Below are positions 40,316-52,310 of a stretch of 64,000 bases of DNA, piece after piece. Position numbers and translations under genes: made by a program. Numbering within the stretch: position 1 is the stretch's first letter; each line of letters opens with the position of its first letter. The notes below the pieces were generated by a model, which saw only the letters and a program-made list of their open reading frames with translations, had not been told where the DNA came from and searched no databases. The DNA comes from Oxalobacter paraformigenes (lineage in GTDB: Bacteria > Pseudomonadota > Gammaproteobacteria > Burkholderiales > Burkholderiaceae_D): positions 1,055,786 to 1,119,785 of the forward strand of contig NZ_KI392031.1 in NCBI RefSeq assembly GCF_000158475.2. Reading direction: 5' to 3'.

Positions 40316-40357
40316 GTTAAATTAGACTGGGATTTTTTATTGGCGACACTTCCAGCC

Positions 40358-41164
40358 ATGTGGATTGATACGCATTGCCATCTTGATGCCTCCGAATTTG
40401 CGGGACGGGAACGGCAAATCGCCAGCGACGCCGGGAAACTGGGCATCGCTCACCTGGTCGTTCCCTCCGTCGATCGCGCCAGTTTCGGCCGGGTCGCGAC
40501 GCTGGCGCATGCCTGCACCAACTGTTCCTATGCACTCGGCATCCATCCCATGTACGTGCCGCACAGCACCGAAGACGATCTGGCCGCCCTTGAAAACGCC
40601 CTTGCCGAAGGAATGTCCGATCCCCGTCTTGTCGCCATCGGTGAAATCGGACTCGACTTTTATGTTCCCGAACTGGCGGAATCGCCCCTGCGCGAAAAAC
40701 AGGAACATTTTCTGGTCGAACAGCTGAAAATGGCGAAAAAACATGAATTGCCCGTTTTGCTGCATACCCGGCGTTCGGTCGATACGGTCATGAAACACCT
40801 GAGACAGCAGGGCATCCGCAAGGGAATCGCCCATGCGTTCAGCGGCAGTTTCCAGCAGGCCGATGCATTCATCAATCAGGGTTTCAAAATCAGTTTCTGC
40901 GGAACCTGCACCTATGAACGGGCCCGGCAATTGCGCAAACTGGCCGCAGAACTGCCCATCGGCACGATCGTCGTCGAGACCGATGCGCCCGATCTGCCGC
41001 CGGTCTGGAAAAACCGGAAGGAAAACAGCCCGCTGGAACTGCCGCGCATCGGTGAGGCCATTGCTGCCTTGCGCGGCATTTCACCCGATGAACTGGCTGA
41101 ACGTACCTGCCGCAATGCCGCAGAAGCCATCCCGCGGCTGGCTCCATTATTGACGAAAGGATAA
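40358..41164 (+). CDS. TatD-family hydrolase (second copy)
   Basis: A 268-residue TIM-barrel hydrolase with WIDTHCHLD at the N-terminus, AIGEIGLDFY, LLHTRRS, and ETDAPDLPP. I start at ATG 40358, matching the family N-terminus; a TTG at 40340 is possible, and neither has a strong ribosome-binding site. It sits 42 bases after lolD and its stop abuts the comEC start, so it is part of a lolC-lolD-tatD-comEC operon. Confidence 0.9.
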   Translation: MWIDTHCHLDASEFAGRERQIASDAGKLGIAHLVVPSVDRASFGRVATLAHACTNCSYALGIHPMYVPHSTEDDLAALENALAEGMSDPRLVAIGEIGLDFYVPELAESPLREKQEHFLVEQLKMAKKHELPVLLHTRRSVDTVMKHLRQQGIRKGIAHAFSGSFQQADAFINQGFKISFCGTCTYERARQLRKLAAELPIGTIVVETDAPDLPPVWKNRKENSPLELPRIGEAIAALRGISPDELAERTCRNAAEAIPRLAPLLTKG

Positions 41165-43594
41165 ATGCAAAGTGCGATTGTCGGCTTCATCCTCGGCATA
41201 GCATGGCTCCAGCGACAATCCACACTTCCCAATAAACCCTTTCTTTTCGGCCTTGGCGTTCTTGCCGTCCTTCTTTTTTCCCTGTCGTTTCTGCCGGCCC
41301 TGATCCGGCGTTATCCTCTGGCAAATCCTGTGTTGAGGCTGGCGGCCGGAACCGCTTTCGGCATCTTCTGGTCATCGCTGCTTGCCCTTCACACACTGGC
41401 CCAAAACCTGCCGGAACCCCTGGAAAACAAAAATCTGGTCGTGACCGGAACGGTGTCCAGTCTGCCGCAAGCCGACGATGGAGGCGTCCGTTTCCAATTC
41501 CGCACCGAAAAGGCGGTTTATCAGAACCGGCGCGTCCTCATTCCCGACAACATCCTGCTTTCATGGAAGGACAGTCATGCCGCTTTCATCGGAAAAAGGG
41601 CAAGGAATGTGCTGCCCGGCCAGAAATGGCAATTCAATGTGCGCCTGAAGCGACCGCATGGCCCCGCCAATCCCGACGGCTTCGATTACGAACTCTGGCT
41701 CTTTGAACAGGGCATCCGCGCCACCGGTCACGTCAACACCGACGTCCGGTTGCCTGACCCAAACGAACTGGTCGATACTTTCGTATTCACGCCGATGAAC
41801 GCGATCAACGCGATCCGCCAGAAACTTCGGGAACGGATTTACCGTGCCTTGCCGGATGGCGAATACGCCGGCGTCATCGTCGCACTGGTAATCGGCGAGC
41901 AAAAAGCCATTTCCCGTTCGGACTGGGAAATCTTCAACCGGACCGGCATTTCCCACCTCGTTGCCATTTCCGGCCTTCACATCACCCTAGTGTCCGGCCT
42001 TTTCGCCGGACTGGTCAGCGCACTCTGGCGACGTTCCTTTTTCACGAAAAAGCAATTGCCCCTTCTGCTTCCTGCCCAGAAAGCCGCCGCTATCGCGGGT
42101 GTGGGCATGGCGCTCCTCTATGTCGCGCTGGCCGGTTTCGGCATTCCGGCCAGAAGAACGCTTTGCATGATCGTCATCGTTGCCCTGGCATTGTGGACAG
42201 GCCGCCTGACCCGTTTTTCCCATGTCCTTCTGGCAGCGGCCGGCGTCGTTCTGCTTTTTGACCCCCTTGCCCTGATGAAACCGGGTTTCTGGCTCTCGTT
42301 TGTTGCAGTCGGAACCATCCTGTATGCGACGGCAGACAGAACCCGCCGCTTGCCTGAAAAAGACAGCCGTTTCAGCCGGTTGCGCCATATCCTCGGTTCA
42401 GCCGCCCGCACCCAGTGGGCCGTCACCATCGGTCTCGTTCCCCTGACCATGCTGTTTTTCGGCCGCGTTTCCCTGATCGGGCCGCTTGCGAACGCCCTTG
42501 CCATTCCTGTGGTCTCCCTGTTCGTCACGCCACTGGCCCTGCTCGGCAGCGTCCTGCCGTCACCGTTAATCAACCTTGTTCTGACGGTCGTTCATTTTGC
42601 CATTCAAACCCTTGCAGATATTCTCGAATGGCTCGGTTTTCTGCCATTTGCCGTCTGGTCCGCACCGGTTCCGTCTTTTTACCTCATCATTTTCGCTCTG
42701 GCGGGAACGCTCTGGATGCTGGCGCCGAAAGGCTGGCCGTTCCGGGGGCTGGGCCTGCTTTGCTGGCTGCCGCTTTTCCTTTCCGCGCCGGCCCATCCCG
42801 GTTACGGCGAAGCGTGGATTACCGTACTGGACGTAGGGCAGGGAAGCGCCGTTCTGGTCGAAACGCAAAAACACCGGCTCCTGTTCGATACCGGCCCGCG
42901 CTGGTCGGCCAATGCCAGTGCGGCTGAAAGCGTCATTTATCCCTATCTGAAATCCCGGGGAACAGACCGGCTGGACACGATCGTGGTTTCCCACGGAGAC
43001 AACGATCATTCCGGCGGCCTGCTCGCGTTGACAGGAAAACTGCCGGTTGACGAAGTCCTGTCCTCCATGCCGCCGGATTCCCTTCTGGTCAGGATTCTTC
43101 CCGTCCACCGGCCCTGTCTGGCCGGGCAACAGTGGGAATGGGAAGGCATCCGTTTCGAGATGCTGTATCCGGCAAGCGACGACTATCTGGACGACAATCA
43201 TAAAACCAACAACCTGAGCTGTGTCCTCAAAGTGGCCACGCCAAAATACGCGATGCTTCTGACAGGCGATATCGAAAGCGGCGAGGAACGCGAATTGGTC
43301 AACCGCTATCCGGACAAACTGAAAGCCGACATTCTTCTTGCTCCGCATCACGGCAGCCAAACCTCATCGACATGGCCGTTCCTGTTTTCCGTCAAACCAC
43401 GCTTCGCCGTCTTCCAGACCGGCTACCTCAACCGTTACGGCCATCCGGCAAAACGGGCTGTCGACCGTTATGGCCTGCTGGATATCCGGACTTACCGGAC
43501 AGACCGGGATGGCGCGATTGTTTTTGAAATGGGCAATACGCTTGAATCCGGAAGTTGTCGCGAACGCCAGACACGTTATTGGAAAACCCGCTGA
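41165..43594 (+). CDS. comEC: DNA-uptake channel protein ComEC/Rec2
   Basis: An 809-residue membrane protein with an N-terminal OB-like DUF4131 region and the Competence domain (~residues 210-500, starting GEQKAISRSDWEIFNRTGISHLVAISGLH in pieces). The C-terminal metallo-beta-lactamase domain has VLDVGQGSAVLVE, VVSHGDNDHSGG and APHHGSQTSST motifs. ComEC forms the inner-membrane channel for transforming DNA. AAAGGA precedes the ATG. The gene is intact, but the window shows no pilus or comEA genes, so competence itself is not shown. Confidence 0.92.
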   Translation: MQSAIVGFILGIAWLQRQSTLPNKPFLFGLGVLAVLLFSLSFLPALIRRYPLANPVLRLAAGTAFGIFWSSLLALHTLAQNLPEPLENKNLVVTGTVSSLPQADDGGVRFQFRTEKAVYQNRRVLIPDNILLSWKDSHAAFIGKRARNVLPGQKWQFNVRLKRPHGPANPDGFDYELWLFEQGIRATGHVNTDVRLPDPNELVDTFVFTPMNAINAIRQKLRERIYRALPDGEYAGVIVALVIGEQKAISRSDWEIFNRTGISHLVAISGLHITLVSGLFAGLVSALWRRSFFTKKQLPLLLPAQKAAAIAGVGMALLYVALAGFGIPARRTLCMIVIVALALWTGRLTRFSHVLLAAAGVVLLFDPLALMKPGFWLSFVAVGTILYATADRTRRLPEKDSRFSRLRHILGSAARTQWAVTIGLVPLTMLFFGRVSLIGPLANALAIPVVSLFVTPLALLGSVLPSPLINLVLTVVHFAIQTLADILEWLGFLPFAVWSAPVPSFYLIIFALAGTLWMLAPKGWPFRGLGLLCWLPLFLSAPAHPGYGEAWITVLDVGQGSAVLVETQKHRLLFDTGPRWSANASAAESVIYPYLKSRGTDRLDTIVVSHGDNDHSGGLLALTGKLPVDEVLSSMPPDSLLVRILPVHRPCLAGQQWEWEGIRFEMLYPASDDYLDDNHKTNNLSCVLKVATPKYAMLLTGDIESGEERELVNRYPDKLKADILLAPHHGSQTSSTWPFLFSVKPRFAVFQTGYLNRYGHPAKRAVDRYGLLDIRTYRTDRDGAIVFEMGNTLESGSCRERQTRYWKTR

Positions 43595-43649
43595 AACGGC
43601 GAAAAAATTTCCCGGATTGAACATTTCACCTCTTTGAAATCCAACGCTC

Positions 43650-46346
43650 ATGAAAAAAAGCAAACTAACTCCTAACGGCCGTCTTCCTTGACACCCTGAT
43701 CGGGGAAGGGGAGGGATAGAAGCAGCCGAAATCCCCGCCAACGGCATTTCGCAATCCTCCGGAACCGAAAATTACATCGCTTCCTCTGACGCGACCATCA
43801 CCGCAACGGGCGGTGATGAAGCCATCCTGATCAACAAGGGCGCCACAGCCACCATAACGATTGATGAAGGAAAAGGCACCCTTACCATCGACAAATCGGG
43901 TTCATGGTCTCCGATTCAAATCAACAATAACCCTTATAACACCGCCCGGAACAATCTTACCGTCAACGGAAATCTTATCGTCAACTCGAACAGCATGGCT
44001 TATGATTCCGGTGGCGACATTACCGGAATTGGCGACGCCAATCTGGTCGTGACGGGAGACCTGACCGTCCGGAGCACGTATGGCGGAAAATACGCGCTCA
44101 GCGGAGCCAACCTGTTTTTCGAAGGCGGTTCAGTCCGCGTGGACGGAAACACGGATCTGAGTGCAAAAGCCATCAATTCGGGAACAGCCGGATATACCGG
44201 CTTTCTCGCCGGCATTTATGCCAATCAGGGCAATTCTTCCCGTCCATTCACGGAAATGACGTTCGGCAAGGATGCGAGCAGCACCTTCCACCTCCACGAC
44301 ATTCATCTGACCTCGACACAACAGCAGGCCGAGGCATACGGCATCAGGACGCACACAGCAAGCACGACAGGCTTTGCACCGGCCCATCAGTCCCATATCA
44401 TCATCAACAGCAAGGCCATCATTGAAAACATCAAGGCCGTTTCACCGGACAGTGATTTTGCTTACGCTGCCGGGGTGGAAGCCTCGGAATCCGCGCATGT
44501 CGAATTCAAATCGGACCTGACGGTCAGAAACATCGCGGCTGTCAATGGCAACGATGTGTCTGGCCTGACTTCGGGAACAAGCGGTTCCGATGCCGAAGCC
44601 TATTCTCTGATCGCGCTTCGTGGGGGACAAATCGATGTCAATGCCGCCCGAAATGCCGCTTATACCGTCCAGATCTAAGGCGACATGGTGTCTGTCGATA
44701 AAGATGGCTCCCTCGAATCCCGGATCAACGCCAGTTTCATGAATGAACAGTCTTATTTCAAGGGACTGACAAACGATCCTTATGGGGTAGGAACCGGAAA
44801 AATCGACCTGACTTTCGCCAATCAGGCGTACTGGATCGTTCCGGAGGATAATGCGCTCCGCGGTACGCTCACCCTCCGGAACGGACGGGTCTATGTCGGC
44901 GGCACGCCCGACATGTTTTCTTCGACAACCCACAATAAAAGCGCGGTACTGGACAATGCCAGAACATTGACCCTCGACAATCTGGCCGGCTCCGGCGGTA
45001 TATTTTACCTGCGTGCCGACATTGCCAGCGACAATGCCGACCGGATTGTCGTCAAAAACGGGGAGGGCAACCATTCCCTGATGGTCCGAAGCACAGGCGC
45101 CGAGCCGTCCGCGGCGAGAATGAACACCTATCTTGCGAGCCTTAAAAACGGGTCGGCCAACTTTACACTGGCAAACAGGGACGGAAAAGTCGACGCGGGC
45201 ACATTCCAGTACATCTTAAAGAACGAAAACACCGGTTCCGGAAAAGGCTGGTATCTTGCACAGGATGACGGTTCGGATACCCCGCCGCCCATTGTTCCGG
45301 ACGCTCCGTATACCCCGCCGCCATCCACTGTCCCGGAAGCCAGGCCACGTCTGACGCCTGCGGCTGAAACGGCACTCAGTCTTTCAAACAGCCATATCCG
45401 GATGAGATCGGTTCAGGCAAATAACATGCCTGTCCGTCTCCGTGACCTGCGCCAGCATGCCCTGTCAAACAGAAGTGCCCAGGGAAGCGAAACATCGGGT
45501 TCAGCCACTGCGGCTTCACCCCGCTCCGGCATTGCCAGTCTGGCCTTGAATGGCTGGGCTGATTCTTTCGGTCAAACAGGCCGTTTCAAGAGTTTCGAGG
45601 GAAGCCGGTATGATCAGGACGTTTACGGACTCGCGCTGGGAGCCGACAAACAGTTCAGGGAAAAAAACGCTGTCTGGTTTCTGGGCGCCAGAGGGCAATA
45701 TACAAAAGCCGACCAGAAACTGAACGACCACGTCGGACGGGGAGACGGCAATTCCAAAGGACTGGCGCTTTACGGAATCTGGATTCATGAGTCGGGATGG
45801 TACGCCAATGCCATACTTTCCGCCGATCATTACCGCCAGCATCTTGAAGCGTATCAGACCGACGGAACGTCTGCACGCGGTCATTACGGTGTCTGGGGAT
45901 ACGGCGCGAATCTCGAAGTCGGAAAACACATTCCGCTCGCGAATCGCTTTTTTCTGGAACCGCAAGTCATTCTCGACTATTACCGGGTCAATGGCGTTTC
46001 CTACACGCTTGACAACGATCTCGACATCGATGCCGACGCGGTCAATTATCTGTCCGGAAAAGCCGGCCTGAGAGTAGGGCAAAACTGGAAAACCGGCGAA
46101 CGCCAGTATCTGGAATATTTCCTGAAAGGGGGAATCAGCCACGAATTCGATTCCAAACAGCGTATGGTGACAAACAATACCTATGTATTCAGCGACGATT
46201 TCAAAGGGAACCGTCTGTTTTACGGTATGGAAGTTTCCGGCAGCCTGAACAAATACGTTCGCCTGTATGGACAGATCGAAAGAGAAAAAGGAGACGATTT
46301 CGATACGGACTGGACGTTCAATGCCGGATTGAGACTGTCGTTCTGA
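43650..46346 (+). pseudogene. Autotransporter (type V secretion) gene broken by two in-frame stops
   Basis: One reading frame runs from ATG 43650 (MKKSKLTPNGRLP) to TGA 46344-46346. It is interrupted by TGA at 43689-43691 and TAA at 44676-44678; apart from these the frame is open throughout. The region after the first stop lacks the expected hydrophobic signal segment and goes straight into mature-looking sequence (EAAEIPANGISQSSG). The passenger resembles a short beta-helix and is followed by a pertactin-like region (LTLDNLAGSGGIFYLRADI). A Pro-rich linker (PPPIVPDAPYTPPPS) leads to a complete autotransporter barrel ending in the C-terminal Phe pattern FNAGLRLSF. The barrel part alone is open from 44685. 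As written, no exported protein could be made; sequencing error or stop read-through are alternatives. Confidence 0.8.
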
Positions 46347-46597
46347 CGCTTTTGCACCGGTTTTCCCAAAAACCTGGCCAGCAACAAAAGACACGGAAAA
46401 GGACTTTTCAAAAACCCTGTCCTTTGCTGGCTACGCTTTTCTTTTATCAGCAAAAACAAATATTTAAAATGATAAAGTGATAATTTTCCTTAAATAAACG
46501 CTTTGCTTGCCCTCTCCTAAATTCCAGCCTGTTTTCCGCCATCCGGAAAGGAACCGGTCAAGGCAGTTTTCCCGTTTTCTTCCCGGCCACAATAACG
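46347..46597. other. Intergenic region between the broken autotransporter gene and pyrG
   Basis: The stretch shows an inverted pair GCCAGCAA (46377-46384) and TTGCTGGC (46424-46431) enclosing further partly paired bases, followed within a few bases by TTTTC. It may be a terminator for the autotransporter gene. No small gene is supported. Confidence 0.4.
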
Positions 46598-46626
46598 TAT
46601 TCCACGGCCTTTTTTTACGTTATAAT
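46598..46626 (+). promoter_or_regulatory. Possible pyrG promoter
   Basis: A consensus -10 hexamer TATAAT sits at 46621-46626, 38 bases before the pyrG ATG. The matching -35 (around 46598-46603, GTATTC) is poor, so this is tentative. Confidence 0.35.
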
Positions 46627-46651
46627 TTGGATTTCCTGCTACGTGCCCTGA

Positions 46652-50478
<3,827 letters not shown>

Positions 50479-50492
50479 ATGCTGACAGGAAA

Positions 50493-50531
50493 AGGCCGGT
50501 AAAATCGAAAGAAATTACCGGCCTGATTTTT
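50493..50531 (+). terminator. Rho-independent terminator after eno
   Basis: A 10-bp stem (AGGCCGGTAA / TTACCGGCCT) with a 12-base loop is followed by GATTTTTAA. It separates eno from ftsB, although partial read-through into ftsB is likely given the conserved order. Confidence 0.8.
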
Positions 50532-50569
50532 AACTTCCTGCCGATCTTGTCAGGATCATGGAATCCACG

Positions 50570-50896
50570 ATGCGTCCGATCACCATCACGCTGGCAGTTT
50601 TGCTGATCATCATCCAATATCCCCTCTGGCTGGGAAAAGGAGGGTGGATGCGCGTATGGGAACTGCACCGGCAGCTGGAAGCCGTGCAGGCGAAAAACGA
50701 AGAGCAGAAAGCGAAAAACGCCAAACTCGCCTCTGAAGTGCAGAACCTGAAAGAGGGTACCGAAGCCATCGAGGAACGGGCACGCAGTGAACTTTCCATG
50801 ATCAAAAAAGGGGAAATATTCATCCAGTTGGTAGATAATCCGAAAACCGATAAAAAAACGACAGGCGAGGCGGAAAAACCGACCGAAAAAGAATAA
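50570..50896 (+). CDS. ftsB: Cell division protein FtsB
   Basis: A 108-residue bitopic protein with one N-terminal membrane helix ([17 protein letters not shown]), the conserved [13 protein letters not shown] segment and a coiled coil (~residues 32-70). Its end is Lys/Glu-rich. FtsB joins FtsL and FtsQ in the divisome and activates septal cell-wall synthesis. I prefer ATG 50570 (MRPIT), which matches family N-termini; ATG 50558 is the alternative. Confidence 0.9.
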   Translation: MRPITITLAVLLIIIQYPLWLGKGGWMRVWELHRQLEAVQAKNEEQKAKNAKLASEVQNLKEGTEAIEERARSELSMIKKGEIFIQLVDNPKTDKKTTGEAEKPTEKE

Positions 50897-50990
50897 GAAT
50901 GCGCCGTTTTCAGAGGGAATGTTTTATAATTACCGGATCAGATCAATGCGGGAAAAAGTTTGATATTTTTCATTTGAAACTGGAAAAGAT

Positions 50991-51019
50991 TTGACAGAAC
51001 TGCCCGGATTGATTATAAT
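50991..51019 (+). promoter_or_regulatory. Consensus sigma-70 promoter of tRNA-Asn
   Basis: A perfect -35 (TTGACA, 50991-50996) and a perfect -10 (TATAAT, 51014-51019) are separated by exactly 17 bases. The first base of the tRNA is 13 bases after the -10. Confidence 0.92.
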
Positions 51020-51031
51020 TTTTTTCTCAAT

Positions 51032-51107
51032 TCCTCGATAGCTCAGTCGGTAGAGCGACGGACTGTTAATCCGCAGGTCCCTGGTTCGAGCCCAGGTCGA
51101 GGAGCCA
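51032..51107 (+). tRNA. tRNA-Asn (anticodon GTT)
   Basis: A 76-base tRNA with encoded CCA. The acceptor stem pairs TCCTCGA with TCGAGGA. The D arm reads AGCTCAGTCGGTAGAGC, the anticodon loop is CTGTTAA (GTT) and the T arm is CTGGTTCGAGCCCAG. Its 3' part is repeated at 54456-54500, so it served as a probable insertion site. Confidence 0.97.
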
Positions 51108-51114
51108 GAATTCA

Positions 51115-51150
51115 AAGGGTTACGTGAATTGCGTAACCCTTTTACTTTTT
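51115..51150 (+). terminator. Rho-independent terminator of tRNA-Asn
   Basis: A 10-bp stem (AAGGGTTACG / CGTAACCCTT) with a 7-base loop is followed by TTACTTTTTT. A degenerate version of the same hairpin follows the partial tRNA copy at 54500-54540. Confidence 0.88.
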
Positions 51151-51662
51151 TAGACAGCGTCTAAAATAATCCGATATTTCCGCTTTTAAAGACCCCTGCC
51201 TCAGGCGCTCCCTTTTTCTCAAGGTTCCAGCCTGACTCGGTGTCTTCGTACATGCCAGTGGCTTTTCACATTTACCTTCGTTGTGCGAATCGATTCGTGC
51301 CTGCAATGCACCTGAACCTGCTCTGCAAGATTGCCTGTCAATCTCCTATCAGTTGCACGCTTTCCCTTGAGACCATAAAAGCCAAAAGAGAAAATGCCCG
51401 CTTTCCTGATATACCGGTACACTCTTGGTTGAAAGCCTGGTATTCATGTAAGGCTTTCCATCTTGTGCCTGTAAAGCCTTAAAAAACATTATTGACATGC
51501 TTATCCATAAGCTGGAACTGGATTTCCAGAACAAACTTAAAAATAGTGGTCAAAATATCCTGTTTAAGTGAGCGCATCTTCTTCGCGAGTCATTTCTCTG
51601 GATCCGGCTATTGATTTTTGATTATTTCCGAAAACAGTGATTTTGAAGCTATGCCCACCTGA
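51151..51662. other. Left part of the tRNA-Asn island: no recognisable gene
   Basis: About 510 bases without a supported gene. At 51148-51166 there is a palindrome, TTTTAGAC-AGC-GTCTAAAA. Short open frames on both strands (for example 51219-51422 on the minus strand) lack ribosome-binding sites and known motifs; they could be decayed genes. I see no integrase or transposase remnant that I can name. Confidence 0.5.
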
Positions 51663-52071
51663 CTAATGTTTTATTTTAAGGCGAAGCATCAACGAAGCAA
51701 CCATCCTCATACTTTGAACATTCAGCTTTCTCAATATGTTTTCCCGGTGTTTTCTGACAGTTTTTGAACTTATACTCATAGAATAAGCGATACCCTGACT
51801 GTCAAAACCCTGCATGATTAAATCAAGAATCTGATTTTCCCTGTGTGTGAGAACAGGATGAGAAAAAACTTCCCCGGGGTGAAAGCAGGAAAATTTAACC
51901 ATTAACTCAATTGCATTTCTGGTCTTGTTTTTACTGCACAAGTTTCTTAAATGGCGGCTGACTGTGTATCTGCTGATATAGAGCTTTTCACCAATTTCTT
52001 TTATCTTCCAGCCCACATTGAAGACATTCCACGATTTGTTTTTCTCGCCTAGTAACATGCCATTTCTTCAT
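51663..52071 (-). pseudogene. Double LuxR-type HTH regulator gene with a one-base frameshift
   Basis: The C-terminal frame (51663-52010) encodes most of a first LuxR/GerE helix-turn-helix (IKEIGEKLYISRYTVSRHLR). A complete second one follows (LTHRENQILDLIMQGF, then ISSKTVRKHRENILRKL). The natural start lies in another frame at ATG 52071, with AGGA 7 bases upstream: MKKWHVTRREKQIVECLQCG, which is the missing start of the first HTH. Joining the two requires removing one base near 52011-52014 (TGTGGGCTGG). The alternative start at 52058 in the second frame gives a nonsense N-terminus. It faces away from the cytolysin gene, so it likely once controlled it. No receiver or ligand domain is present. 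Confidence 0.7.
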
Positions 52072-52217
52072 TTTTCATTCCTGTTTTGGAATACAGATTT
52101 TTTTACTAGACCTAATTTATCCATACTTTCTAACAAGCCCGGCAAGTAATATTATCATAAAGAAATACATAATTTGGCGTATTTAAACCCGTCCTGATCC
52201 GTGTAAACATTCAAAAG

Positions 52218-52233
52218 GCAAGCTCATTCTTGC
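52218..52233. promoter_or_regulatory. Small inverted repeat in the regulator/cytolysin divergent region
   Basis: GCAAG-N6-CTTGC lies about 80 bases before the cytolysin start, followed at once by the palindrome TGCATGCA. It could be an operator for the divergent LuxR-type regulator; this is inference from position and symmetry only. No good -35/-10 pair stands out in 52072-52310. Confidence 0.3.
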
Positions 52234-52310
52234 ATGCAAAAATCAAGCGAAAAAGTTTCTGAATGATTCATTGCGCCATCGTTTTAACTTTAACTATCGA
52301 TCGGGGAAAT

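Noticed and set aside
52011-52014. Programmed frameshift in the LuxR-type gene
   Set aside because: There is no classic slippery heptamer or downstream structure; a simple indel or sequencing error is the simpler explanation.
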